Below are positions 1 through 13,000 of a stretch of 64,000 nt of DNA, piece after piece. The stretch is from Lutraria lutraria (lineage: Eukaryota > Mollusca > Bivalvia > Venerida > Mactridae), in contig OZ026840.1 in the NCBI GenBank assembly GCA_964023205.1, positions 29,888,064 through 29,952,063 on the forward strand. The letters run 5' to 3'. The notes below the pieces were generated by a model. That model was not told where the DNA came from. It made no database searches and was given only the letters and a program-made list of their open reading frames with translations. The position numbers and the translations under genes were made by a program. Each line of letters opens with the position of its first letter. Position 1 is the first letter of the stretch.

Positions 1-1049
1 CAAGAAATGTTTCTGAAACACAGATGCCCCTAAAAGGCCAACTGGATAGTATGACCTTGACCTACAGACCTCAAAATCAATGAGGGTCATCTACATGTGA
101 TGACCAACCTCCCAACCCAAACTGTGGAGCTTAGGTGAAATAGTTCTCTAGTTATTGCCTGGACAAGGTTTGGTTAGCGACGAGCCTACAGACCGACCAA
201 CATAATGCAAAACAACATACATGTACCTGCTTTTCTTTGAAAGGGGGAATAATAATGAGGTGCACAGCCATAGTCTTGACCTTGAGTCAGTGAAATGTGC
301 ATAAGTTTCCTCTACTATTTCTATAATGTCTCTGACTTTTTTATCATCAAATGAAGTGAAATATACAAATACAGTCAAGGTTTTTATAGCAACCACCTCC
401 AAATAAAGGCCACCCTGTGAATAAAGGCTATTCTTTTAAAAGCGTTTTGTTGATATTTAGACCAAAATGACATCTAAATAAAGGTCATCTCTCAATAAAG
501 GCCACAAATTTGTCTTCCCCATAGGTGACCTTTATTCACAGGCATGCCTGTAGTTCAATGTCATTTATATCATTCATTAGCACAGAGAGGCAGACATGGC
601 ACTTTAAATACAGACACTAAGTCATACAATGAATAGAAATGTAGCACACATGGTCCTTTTTATTAATGTTTTGTTTCAATGTGTTTAACATTGTTTTTCA
701 ACTCTTTTTCTTTACACACAGCAGCTGCTTCACCTTACCAGATTTCCTGGACTGTATACAGTTACTAGTTCTGAACTTCCCTACCATATGCAGCCGGCCA
801 TTTCAACACGGAGGAAAATTGACACTTTTGTCAAATAAAATTTTGAGATGCAAGATTCCCATTCGACATTCGGGTCATGCAAAACAAACTGTCGTTGGAT
901 GTCCTATGAACAAACAGATGAAGAGAGGTAGAATTTTCTAAACTGTAAATGTCATAATTGCACCTGGCTGGAGTATACATGCAACCTGGGACCAATACAC
1001 ATTGGTTCCAAATGCTATATACATGTAGAAGGTCAGAGTCACACGTACA
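1..1049. other. Downstream of PIP5KL1: repeats and probable 3' UTR
   Basis: Only the degraded element at 395-556 and a minus-strand AATAAA at about 664-659 are visible. The first 170 bases resemble 24340-24610 in opposite orientation (GACCTTGACC, TACATGTAGATGA-type motifs), suggesting a low-copy dispersed repeat. No open frame looks real. Confidence 0.5.
395..556. repeat. TACAGTCAAACCTGTG element, degraded copy
   Basis: Holds the family's internal blocks CCTCCAAATAAAGGCCACCC and GACCTTTATTCACAGGCATG, but both ends are diverged. Confidence 0.6.
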
Positions 1050-4000
1050 TCATACAACTCTTTCAGCCACGAATTCGTAAAACCTTTCAGCATACACAGC
1101 TGGCGGCACAGTTGAATGATTACCACAACACGTCTTTAAATCTTTACAAACTTTCGCCACATGTTGATGGCATCCGAATTGTGTAAAAAAGTCAATTACT
1201 CCGACATAATACCGGAATTTCTCACCATCTATGATATGTAAGCTATTCTCGCAATTTAACAGCAAACGTTTATTCTGAAACTGCAGTCCAGTTGAGTCAA
1301 GGTAAGCTTGATCTGATAATGATCTCAAGAAATTCACATTTCTTTTCTTTAAAGGGGAAACTGACCCCTTTTTATGAGATGATCTTTTCGGGGATGAATT
1401 ACGAGCATTTTCTCCGTGATTACTGGGTTGCATTTCTATAGCATTTGCATCTGTAATGGTAAAAGCACAAACATAAACTACAGTGGTTTCATTCAATATG
1501 GTGGGCAAGGAATTCCGTGGATTTACTTAAATCAGTCATCTCGTCGGTAAGAAAATTTGAAAAAATGCCTCTTTCCATTAGTCACTTATCAAATCTAAAA
1601 ATCAAATATTTTATGTCAATTGATATAATTATAATGAATCTATCAACTTAAAAAATTGGCCAAAATGGTAACTTTTTCACCTCCGAGTCAATTTGCACCT
1701 CTTGTATGCAAAACCACAGAACATAAAAGTGATTTATTTAACCATATAGTCTAAATCACTATAAACTATGACAATTTTCACCTGAATATTATTGAATTAT
1801 AGTGAACATAAGCTTTTTTTTAAATACCAACATAATATTATAATAGTATATACAATGTATCATCTTTCAAGGCTCAAATTAACAAAGGCCAACTATTTTT
1901 CTAGAATAGAATTGAGCCAAGCTTCAATAAATGTTGAGTACAAGCTTTACTGAGTAAGACATTTTGAAAATTGTAAATTACCATCTTTCTTTAGCTGAGA
2001 TACTGATATTTTCTCGGGTGCACTGTTAGGTTCCTCATTTTTATCTTCATCATCTTCAACTAATGGCTTATGAGAGTTGTCATGTCCAAAAGACCTTAAA
2101 TAGCATATGCATTTAAAAGCATAAATGATCATGCAGGAAAAATGATTGAATATGTATATATAAACATGGTATTTTACACATTTATGCAAATTTAAATACA
2201 GTCAATCTTGTATTAAGCGACCGCCCAAGGGAAAGACCAAAAGTGGTCTCTTAACACAACGGTCTCTCAACACAAAAACCTGAAGTTTACGATAGTTGAA
2301 CTATACCTAAAGTCCCAGCCTTGTTTCATTTCAAATCGAAAATCGTGTCTGTCTTATACATGGTGCAAAGATCGGTCCATTTTATCCGTGATAAAACAAT
2401 ACAGACAAATTAAATCTATTTTTTACCGGAGAAGAAATTTGACAAACGTGAAACAAGGGAAATAAATCGTTTTCATAGCGATGGTCTAAAAACCCGTACG
2501 ATTCTGTACTTTTCATGGATTTCTTTGTCGAAGACGTCTGTAGTGGACGCGAGTTTGAATTCAACAACAAATGTTGCTGATCGTGCTGTTAATTACGATA
2601 CCCTCATGATGTTGAGAAGTATGAATACTTGGGTTGAGAAATTATTTGGTGTTTTGATAGAAAAGTCATTATCACGCCTTCGTAAAACTTACGTAACGCA
2701 AAGTTACTGTAAACAAAAAATGGCGCGGTTTTCTTCAATGTCTTTCATCATTTATTTTACTAAAAACTCTTATTTTTTTACATTCATAACAATAATTTTC
2801 CCAAGGATTTCCAATGATACAACATGTATTTTACCTAGTAAGTCCTACACTCTAGTGCTCTATGCATACACGAGTGATTACGGTCATGTTTTTCACACGT
2901 TCGTCAGGTGTTAATTATGTCTGTGTTTACAATTCACAATCTATGGGAATTAACGGTTTGACGTGTCAAACGGTCGCTTAATGAAAAGATCTGGTGGATT
3001 TTGTCGACATATTGGCGGTCGCTGGTCGCGTTGAGCAAAGGTCGCTTAATACATTAAAAACACAGTGCAAAAACGCTCGGGGGGATTTTGAAGTGGTCGC
3101 TTAAGAAAAAGGTCGCTTAGTACACGTGGTCGCATGAGCAAGATTTACTGTAAATCTATTTCTTCCACAGCTTACATCTCTATCCGGTAATAATGAACTT
3201 TGCGTCTCTATGAGGTAAAGGGTTAACAATCATTAAGCTTAAAAAATAAAGCATTAACTCACTTTTTCATTCTAAGTACTAGGTTGCTAACAGATTCCTT
3301 TTTTTCGAAGGCATGTATAGGGTGCTTCCCCAATAACAGACTGTAGTCCTGCACCTCGATGGATATCAGAAAATCTACATCAGCTCTCAACTGTGTAAGG
3401 AACCACTTTTTCTGGTTACCTGAAATAAATCACAGACAAATTAGATCCCATATTTTACACCAATAAGCTCCGTTGAAAATAACATAGATTACCTCCCATG
3501 GCAATGAATGTCTTAAACAACACCAATCATAAAACTTCCGTTAGCCAGAGACTTTAGATTTCTATTTCAGACCAATTTCTTTGTATAAAAAGGACGTTTT
3601 CTCTGAGGAATTACAGAAGATCATAATCTCAGAAAAACAGATGGAAAGTGAGGCCATTCTTACAAAAATTTTGGATTTTGGGTCAGCTACTGTCTCATAA
3701 AAAAGAACAGCAAAATCTAAAAAAAAAAAAAACCTAAAATTAATAAAAATATTTACCAACTGTCTGATTAAGTTTGGTTCCCATGGTCCGGTAAGGATGC
3801 ACTTATATATCAGACTTCAAATCACTGTAACCTCTCACTGATGGAGGGTGGTGGGTTTAAGCCCCGCTACGACCATGTCTCTTTATGAGAGAAAGTACAA
3901 TCACAGGGGAACACAATTTTTGTTTGGACAAATCAGCCAAAAGATACAGTAGCTTATGGAGGATGGGAGCCTAGTACTGGTTCTTCCCAGGAACGTTGGT

Positions 4001-7000
4001 TAGGTGAACTGTCCACCTCATATGACTCTGGCTGTTGAAAAGGGGCGTAAAACCCAAATAAACCTAGTACAATTAATAACAATTCCAAATTGAATTTATA
4101 CCTAATTCTAACTTTTCCTCAAGAAAGTTTTGATCTTTCAACACTAAAATTGTTTTCTTTCCTGGAGGATTAGGCTGAAGAAAAAAGATTACATACAGTG
4201 ATATATTGCTAGAGCAATACCTGAAAATAATGACATTCACTATGTTAGATAGATGTTCTGCAGGGCACTTAAATTAAAACCTGTACTGTATTTGAAACCA
4301 TAACATTCCTCTAAAGGTACTGTCAAACATAAGGCTTCCTTGTGACAAAAGGCCATTCTTTTAAAAAACGCCATATATCATTAAGAACAAGATGACCTTT
4401 GAATAAAGGCCACCTTTCAGGCTATGTTATTTCTTTCCAAATGCTGGCCTTTGTTCACAGGTTTGACTGTAAAATGAAAGTGCATTTCATGTTTGTTATA
4501 ATTTAAACCACCCATATCCCAATGACAGTGAACCAATCTTTGTTGAATTATATCATAGTTATCTTACCTGAATAAAGCCATCCATAAAAGAAAATTTGTT
4601 TGCCGTAATGCTACCTACTCACTTTTTTTAGGTTCTCAGGATTTTTTTCCAGTAAATATAGCATTAATTCTGACATGTATTTTGGGTTATATATGAAAAA
4701 TAAAATGTAAAAAAAAATTCCTACCTGCCTACCCACTGAACAATTTCTGGGGCGCGTTACAGCAAACAAACATTTTTTTTAAGAATGGCCTAATGACATA
4801 GATGATTTATTTGTATTCTGAAATAATGATCTTAATTGAATCATGAATATGCAGAATTAATTGAATAATGGTAGTTATATTTTTACATGTGGTGATAAAA
4901 GTTCATAAAGCTCAGATATTGGCAGTCTAATCTATGAGCTACCAATCAATACAGTGCAACCTCTTCAAAGCAACACCCTTTGGGAGTAGCAAAATTATGT
5001 TGTTGTTGAGAGGTTGTTGCTCTTGAGAGGTTAATTTAATAGGCAAATCGTACAGTGGGAAAAATAGAGCGGAGGTTGTTGCTCTAGAGACTAGTGAGGA
5101 TCGCTCTGGAGAGGCTGCACTATACAAGAGTATGATTATTGTCAAATCTAACGAAAATAATTTATAGCTTATATAAAGGACATCCAGTTTAGTCATGCCA
5201 AAAAGCTACTTACATCCTGATATCTGTTTGCTAGACAACCCTTGATATCAAACCTTTCTTCTAATCTCACCGTAGGATAAAATATGCTTTGCATAACTAA
5301 GAAATATTTCTGTAACAAATCAAAGCAAAAAATCATTCAGAAGCATATTAGTACAATAGCAAAAAGGAGACATAAATCTGGAGTTTATTTTATTTAAATT
5401 AAATGTAGAATTTGCATGCAAATACATGTATAGCAATCAATAAGCCAGTAATATTGCTATCAGCATTCAGGAATATTAAAACAATATATAATTATCATCA
5501 TCAATAAAATCACCATTGAAATGCTTTAACAATTAAGCCAGGATGCAATTATAGCTTTATAATGCAAATAAAGCAGTACTATAATTATGCTTCTACTAAT
5601 TGCTCATTCACAGTTTCCTGAGATCTGATTGGTCAATCAAACATTCCATGGACTTTGATTGGCTAACCGATGTATTTTTATACTCACTTATCTTTAAAGG
5701 CAAGTTCTAATTCAAAGCTAGGAACCGTTCAGAATAAAATGATGGGTTTGGTTTCCGGCATTGTATATCAGATGAATAAATTAAATGTAATATGTTATAT
5801 CTTACCTTTCTAGATCTTGGAGCTTTTATGGAATAGAGTCCAAGAAACTTGACCAGTAATGAATGTGGATATGTTTGAAAATGATTCAAATATTCCCTGA
5901 AAATATCAGACAGCTTTTTTCTACAAGCAAATCAAATTATGTACAAAATGCACTATAATGCTACTATTAATGTCAATTCAACACTACATATATGTAATGT
6001 AAAGCATCCATTAAGCAAGGTCCATTTCTAGATTTTTAACATTTGAGAAAATACACTAATGACAGTTTTTACTGTCATAACCTGTGATCAAAATGTTCAG
6101 AAAGTTAGACCAGAAAAAAGTAATGTTTGGGGTTACTTGACTTAAAACAATAAGGGCAGGTACTGGTGAGTAGAGAAACTTTTCTTTTTGTTATTTACAT
6201 ACAAGATGTTTCATTCCTGAATATATACATACTTTGGATTTTGCCGGTATGAACTAGAGGGTTTGCAGTGATTTTTTTCATACGTATTTTACAGCCTTGT
6301 ACTCACGGTGCCTATACCACGTGACTTAATCAATTCTCATCGGATAAAGTGGAGACCTGTCTCTTTTAAGTAACTCACACATACATATTATTTGTTTTGC
6401 AAGAAATCAGTATTTTTTAAGATTATGGCGAACGCATATTTTAGTGACCTGAAATTGCTGAAATATGTGTGGTCACCTCTTACAATTTTGACATTAAAAA
6501 GGCATTTATGGATGTATTTAGGAAAACATAGTTCTGTAATTATGTATGTGTAAGTACTTAAATGAGATGGCTCTCCACTTTATCCGCTGAAAATTGATGA
6601 TATATTAGAGAAGATATCGAAGAAAATGTTACCTGAATCAAGCGTTTGTTTACATTTTTTTACCCATACATATCATGAAAAGTCACATGGTATAGGCACC
6701 GTGAAACTAGTATGGGATATTTCCCCTAGCCTAAAAAAGTTGTATTTCCCCCTAAAAATACTACATTTTCCTCCAAAATGAAGTCATATTTCCCATTGAA
6801 CAGAAATTAAAGAAGTCCACTAACAGCAATTACTTTAATCAATCATCAAAAAACAGCTTCTTTAGCTTTAAAATAAATCACTGGTTTGTGACAAAAGATA
6901 AAGATGGTAACAGTAAAAATGACTTTTTTTCTGACCATATTTGTACTGCATAAAAAACAAGCATTTCGCAAGCATCATAAAATTAAGCATAAAACAAAAA

Positions 7001-10000
7001 TAGCATTATATAATAGGCCGCTTTAAAAATCTTGACAGAATGGAGTTTCCTAATTTACCATGTTTCTCCCAATTATCATGCCCAGGTCAGTTACAAAAAT
7101 GTACATTTAACACGCGTTTTTCCTACATTGCTGACATAAGCGATTCATGTGGAGAAATTGACAGTTACATGCGGAGAACTTGTAAGTTATCAGTCCTCCA
7201 GTTGAAAACAGTACTTTTGCTACAGATTCCAGTTTTTTTCACATAGACATAAAAAATTATAGGAAAAATGAAAACTCTTTTATGAACTGAAAACTTCGCA
7301 TGATCATAGCATATGATAACAGAAACATTTAAGCGACAAAAATTGGGGGTTGACAAACTCGTTTTTTTTTAGTTATCTGCCCTTGAATTTTGAGTTTTAA
7401 TTTTTCCTATATGTCAATGTGAAAAAAACTGGAATCTGAAGCAAATGTCTTTAATCCAAGAGTTCATATATGTTTTATAATTCATTTGCAGCGGTAGGGG
7501 GGGGGGGTCGGGGTGGGCGTAACATGGCATACTTATTAGATATATAAATTTATCATACAATTTTATAATATCCATGTCACCAATTACACTTTCCAGTTTT
7601 ACAGACCAGAGAGCTGGAATTTATGTGACTGCATGTGCTTACCCCAGTATAGACAGGAAATATTGTACACCGTGTTCTAGGTCAGTCTTCAGAATAAACC
7701 TTTGATTGTTACTGAAAAATAAAGTACAATTTCACATAACATATCGAATACACATAACATCTTTGTTTATAAAAAAGAATATTACTGTCTGTAAATGTAG
7801 CACAAACCACAATACAGCAAATTTTGAAACAAAATGGCAAAATACTTAGTAATTCTTGCTCAATTCATTGACCTGCAAGCTAATTTAAAGCAGAATTTAA
7901 GAAAGTATTTACATACTTAAGAAAGGTCTGTTTCATCTTTTCTGAGAAACACAATAAATTAATGAGTAAATGAGTGAATAAAATCAATTAATGCGAAAGT
8001 CCAAATTTCAGGACTTACTTCAAATTGCTGATTTCTCATTGGCCAATTCAAATCAAATACAACCAATCAGGCACTACAGAGTGGTCTGCAACTCAATTTG
8101 TAAGAATATTTACCTAAAATAAAAATCCTGGCCACTTCTTGAATTACTGATGAACTCAAGATATGGCAAATCAAGATTTTTCGGTGAGAGACTGTTCAGA
8201 AAATCTTCATTGTCAATGTTTACTGCAGATCTTATACATCCGAACACAGGACTGGCGTAACTTGCAAATTCATATCTCTGAAAATACAAAATTTTGGCAG
8301 AAAATGCAATCTTCATGAAAAACTTTTTTAAGCACTGGACTTTCGGTCCAGTGAAAATGCAAACTTTACTGGACCAAATGTGCTTTTAGTGGACCAAAAA
8401 AGGAGTACACACAAAATTTCATGTAATTTTGATAAAAAGCATATTTTTCGAGAGTGATCAAAATACTTCATTATTTGTTCTGAAACATGGTAAAATTATC
8501 AGTGAAAAATTTACTGGACCATTGGACCATTGACCTTCTCAAATTTACTGGACCAATGGCCATTTCGGTGGCCCGGTCAAAGGTCTGGGGCAAAATTCGA
8601 AGACTGAAAATGTATAAAAATTTGAACTTGAAGGATGTACAGAACCTAGAAAACTTTTTTTTTCAAATTCACTGAGGTTTAACATCACACTAACAGACAA
8701 GGTCACTCAGTGACTTTCCTGATTTAAACCTGGAGGAAGACCTCAGACATATAACTTAAGGGTGATCACTCATGAGCTTTTGTGATACAAAGCAGTCTAG
8801 CTAAATGTCGTAAAATTTCAAGTTGAAATTATTATTTTTTTTATCATCTAATGTAGTCAACAATGTTATTTAAATGCATAAATAATTTCAAAGTGGCATT
8901 TTCTTCATCGCGAATTTTTACTGCTTTTACGACATCCGACCAGATTACGGCAGTCAATTTAGTTTGTCTGTATACATACAACAATCATATGCCGTTTAGT
9001 ATTTATCAGTTCAAGTTTGTTAAATTTTGTATGAATACATTTATATAACCTGGTTTGCAAATATATTGTTCTTAAAAATTGTAAAAAACATTGTTTATTT
9101 ATTTTTAACGTTCATATTGAAATATTTGCTGTTGTAAAACGGTGGGTGGGGTAAGTTTTCATCAAGTTTAGCATTATGAACACATATCCGTTGAAAAATA
9201 TTCATCCAAAATTCATACAAGTCCATCAAATATTGTTTCTGATTATGCATATGTGGTTATTTATACAATATGCAGTGGTTTTGTTTTGAAAGAGGTCATT
9301 AACTAAGGAAATATCCAGATTTTGCTGAAAAGAAAAGCTTAGAGACCTAGCATTTCACATGATAACTTTCTTATATGAACATGGACATGTGCTTTTCATG
9401 TCATATTTTTAATTGGTGTTTAACCTACTTCAGCATTATCAATGTCATTTAAAATCCTTGTTACTCCTTCAATACGTAAAAAATGTATAAACATTATTCA
9501 CAACCCCTTATTTTTTAGCCATTTTATAGATCTTAATTTGGTAAATAACCCAGTGTTTGAAATGGTACACAGTCAAGAAATAGGCATAAAGTAGACATTT
9601 AATGCTTTAAGTTTCTTCCACATTCAGGCTGTGATACAACCAGTACATTATTTAAGTGATTTGGTTAATATTTACTGAAATATTTGTTTTTTTATCTACC
9701 CACACCCCTTTTTCAAAACCATTATTAGGAAAATTACCGATTTTGGGTATATCACTTAAAAGTAATTTTACGAAAAATTTAAATCATGAACATATACTTT
9801 CCATACTAAAAACTGAATGACAACATGTTATTCTTCAAAATTAAATAAGAATCGAAACATCCTTGTTACAAGAAATTTTTTCGATTTCACGAGTGATCAC
9901 CCTTAAACACTACTACCAGTCCTGGAATTTTTCTTCCAAATAAAACCAATACTCAGAAAAACTCTGGCTTTTTTCTTTTACTGGCTCATGAAAGCACGTG

Positions 10001-13000
10001 GAAAGGTAAAAAATGAGAAAATGGACGTTTATGATGTTCCAACAATGGTTTCATTAAAAGTCTATCATGTAACAAAATATTAGGGTTGGTCGGGTATAGC
10101 CAGAAACAAATTTTGTTTATGCTTCGATCCGTTAAGTTTGACTGAAACTTTATATTGGTAAAACCTACTGCTGAGGATTTTGTCAGTCAAATTGTTGCCC
10201 ATAGCAAATAAGTACTTCCTACACACAATAGTGTCAACCCTCCTAATTTGGTTAATATAATTATATGAAACTGAGTGACTGGGGTGGGACAAATTGTGCT
10301 TTATCAAAAATACCAATGGTACTAAATGACTTATCTCCATTTGATCATACCATTACTTCCTGTCTGTTTGCATATGATATCAGTTTTTTTACTAAGGGAA
10401 TAGGGAATATGCTGGAAGCTGGTAATAGAGGAAGAAATCATACAAAAGATGCAAATCTGGGGGATATTCACAATGCAAATAGGTTGAATTGATTTCTAGG
10501 GGGAAAATATAGCTCAAAGGGAATACACTAATTATCAACATCACATACTCATTACTTTCTTTGTAAAACAAACCTTATTATGTTTTGATATAAATTGGCT
10601 CTACTAAATAGTCGTATCTTTATTAGTTTCATTTAGTGTTGTTTTTCACCCACATCAGAGAACGAAAATAATATGTACAGGGTAACCTCCATGAACGGTC
10701 ACCTTCGAACAACTGCCACCTCACTATTACTGCCGGTATACAATGTACTAGCAACCCATATTCACGTTTTACTCTATTTTCACTCTCTCAACTACATCCA
10801 CCTCCTAACAACAGCCATTTTTTGTCCTTCCCATCAGCAACTGTTGCATGGAGATTGTACTGTATTACAGAGTGCTGAATGAGACAGTGTTCTATGTACA
10901 GTCAAACCTGTGTAAGCAGCCACCTTCAAATAACAGCCATTTTTTCAAAAGTCATCATTTATGTATTATAATAAAATGACTCCAGTATAAAGGCCATCTG
11001 TCATTTGAGGCCATGTACACAGTATGTCTTTCACACTGGTGGATTTTGTTCACAGGTTTAACTGTATGTAACTCTATGAATCTGACCTAAAAAAATTTGA
11101 TATGTCATTAAAGTTCCAACGCATTAAAATGCATGATGAAACACTCACAGCATCTGTAAATGAATTGACGCTTTTCGAAAGTATATAGCTGTGGTCATTA
11201 AAATATCGGGTTGGCTTTTATACAGAGAATTCTTGCACGGTATTATAATTGGCATTGCTTAGCAACAGTCTTGAAACGTTAAACAAAATATGACATTATC
11301 AACATGAAAATCAAAGTGCAGTGAAAACAGTCAGTTGCAATCACTGACGAGAGTTTTAACAAAAGGTCTCATAAGAAATGTTGCTTTTAAGTCCAGTTGC
11401 TATTTTTCTCTGCAAGAACTTTTCAAATATCGCTAGTAAGTCTACATTAAGTGTACAGTACAACCTCTCAAGAGCCGCCCTCTCATGAGCAACAACAGCA
11501 TGATATTTCCCCACTGCACGATTTTACTATATATTTAACCTCTCTAGAGCAACAACCTCTCAACAACAACATAATTTTGCTACTCCTAAATTGTGTGGCT
11601 TTGAAGAGGTTGTACAGAATATGATTCATCAATTCAAATTCCATGATGATGCAAGTATTACAATGTTATGCTATGTTACAGTAACCAATGCTATCACATA
11701 TCTTCATGTGGCCCTAGTTGGATAACATGAATGTTAAAATGGTGTCTTAACAAAAAATTCAAGAAATATGATTTTGTTTGTAATAAAATTTAGTTCTGAT
11801 AAAAAATCTAGTACGTTTCAGGTACCGGTATTGACAGAGATGTATGTGAGGGATATTAACAAACAACGGCTTTGTGTATACCTCTAGATATAGGAAAATG
11901 TTTGTGACATAATTTTGTCTACAAAGGGCAATCACTGCATAGTAGACTGATTCTTTTCAAACAACAATATTATGTACTCCAAAGAATGGAAAGTACCAAC
12001 AATGACCAGCAAGTAAACAAAAATTGCTATATTACATGAACAGGAATATTTTTCATTTGAGTTAGACAGGACACTGTCATATACAGGGTCAATACAAAGG
12101 AAGAGTTACAGCATGAAAGAGTAGTCATTTGAAAGGTTCTGTTTAGATATATGGCAAATCAACACAATTGAAACAAAGCTTGTAATACGGTCGAATTTGT
12201 GAACAAATGTCAGCCTTGTTTGCTCTGACCCTTAAATGCTTCTAACAGCAAGGTACAAAAAATTGTAACCAATTGTGGTATATCACAAAACTATTTGGAA
12301 TGAATCATCAAAAATAGAAAAGTTTTGTGACATAGTATGATACCTACCCTATCTTTTTGGTCAATTAAGTACAAGAAATGCAAATATTTTTTTATGTAAT
12401 ACATGTGAAAAGACTTACATTACCAGATGGAGTGTTGATTTGAATCTTTATCTTATGGTTAAAGTCTTCATGGAGTAATTCTTCCTGCAAATATATGAGA
12501 AAGTTTTGCTTTGTTTGTTTGTTTGTTTATATCGAGTTTTACGCCCCTTTCCAACAGTCAGAGTCATATGAGGCGGACAGTTCACCTAACCATCGTTCCT
12601 TGGAAGAACCAGTACTAGACTCTCATCCTCCGTAAGCAACTGCCTACTTTCTCACATAAAGAGACATGGTCAGTAAAGAAAGTTTTGCACTGGTACTAAA
12701 AATGTTTGCTACAGTTTTCATATAGAAACAAAGGCAGAACGAAAACTGTACAACAGAATTGTTTTAAACTTTGCATGATCATAGCATATGATAACAGAAA
12801 CAATTCAAGCAAAAAAATTGGAGTTATCTGCCCTTGAATTTTAATTTGGCTTATTTTAGGTTATTTCAAACATCTTTAAAATTCATCTGGGATGCTTGGT
12901 GGTCTAGTGGTAACTCACTGAACTATGGAACGAAAGCTAGTGGAAAAGACCCAGGAAAAATTGTTTAGGGGTATAAATGCCCAGTTCACCAGTAGCTTAT

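Noticed and set aside
2525..2914. 129-codon plus-strand open frame
   Set aside because: It lies inside an inverted-repeat element, has low-complexity hydrophobic content and no recognisable transposase motif.
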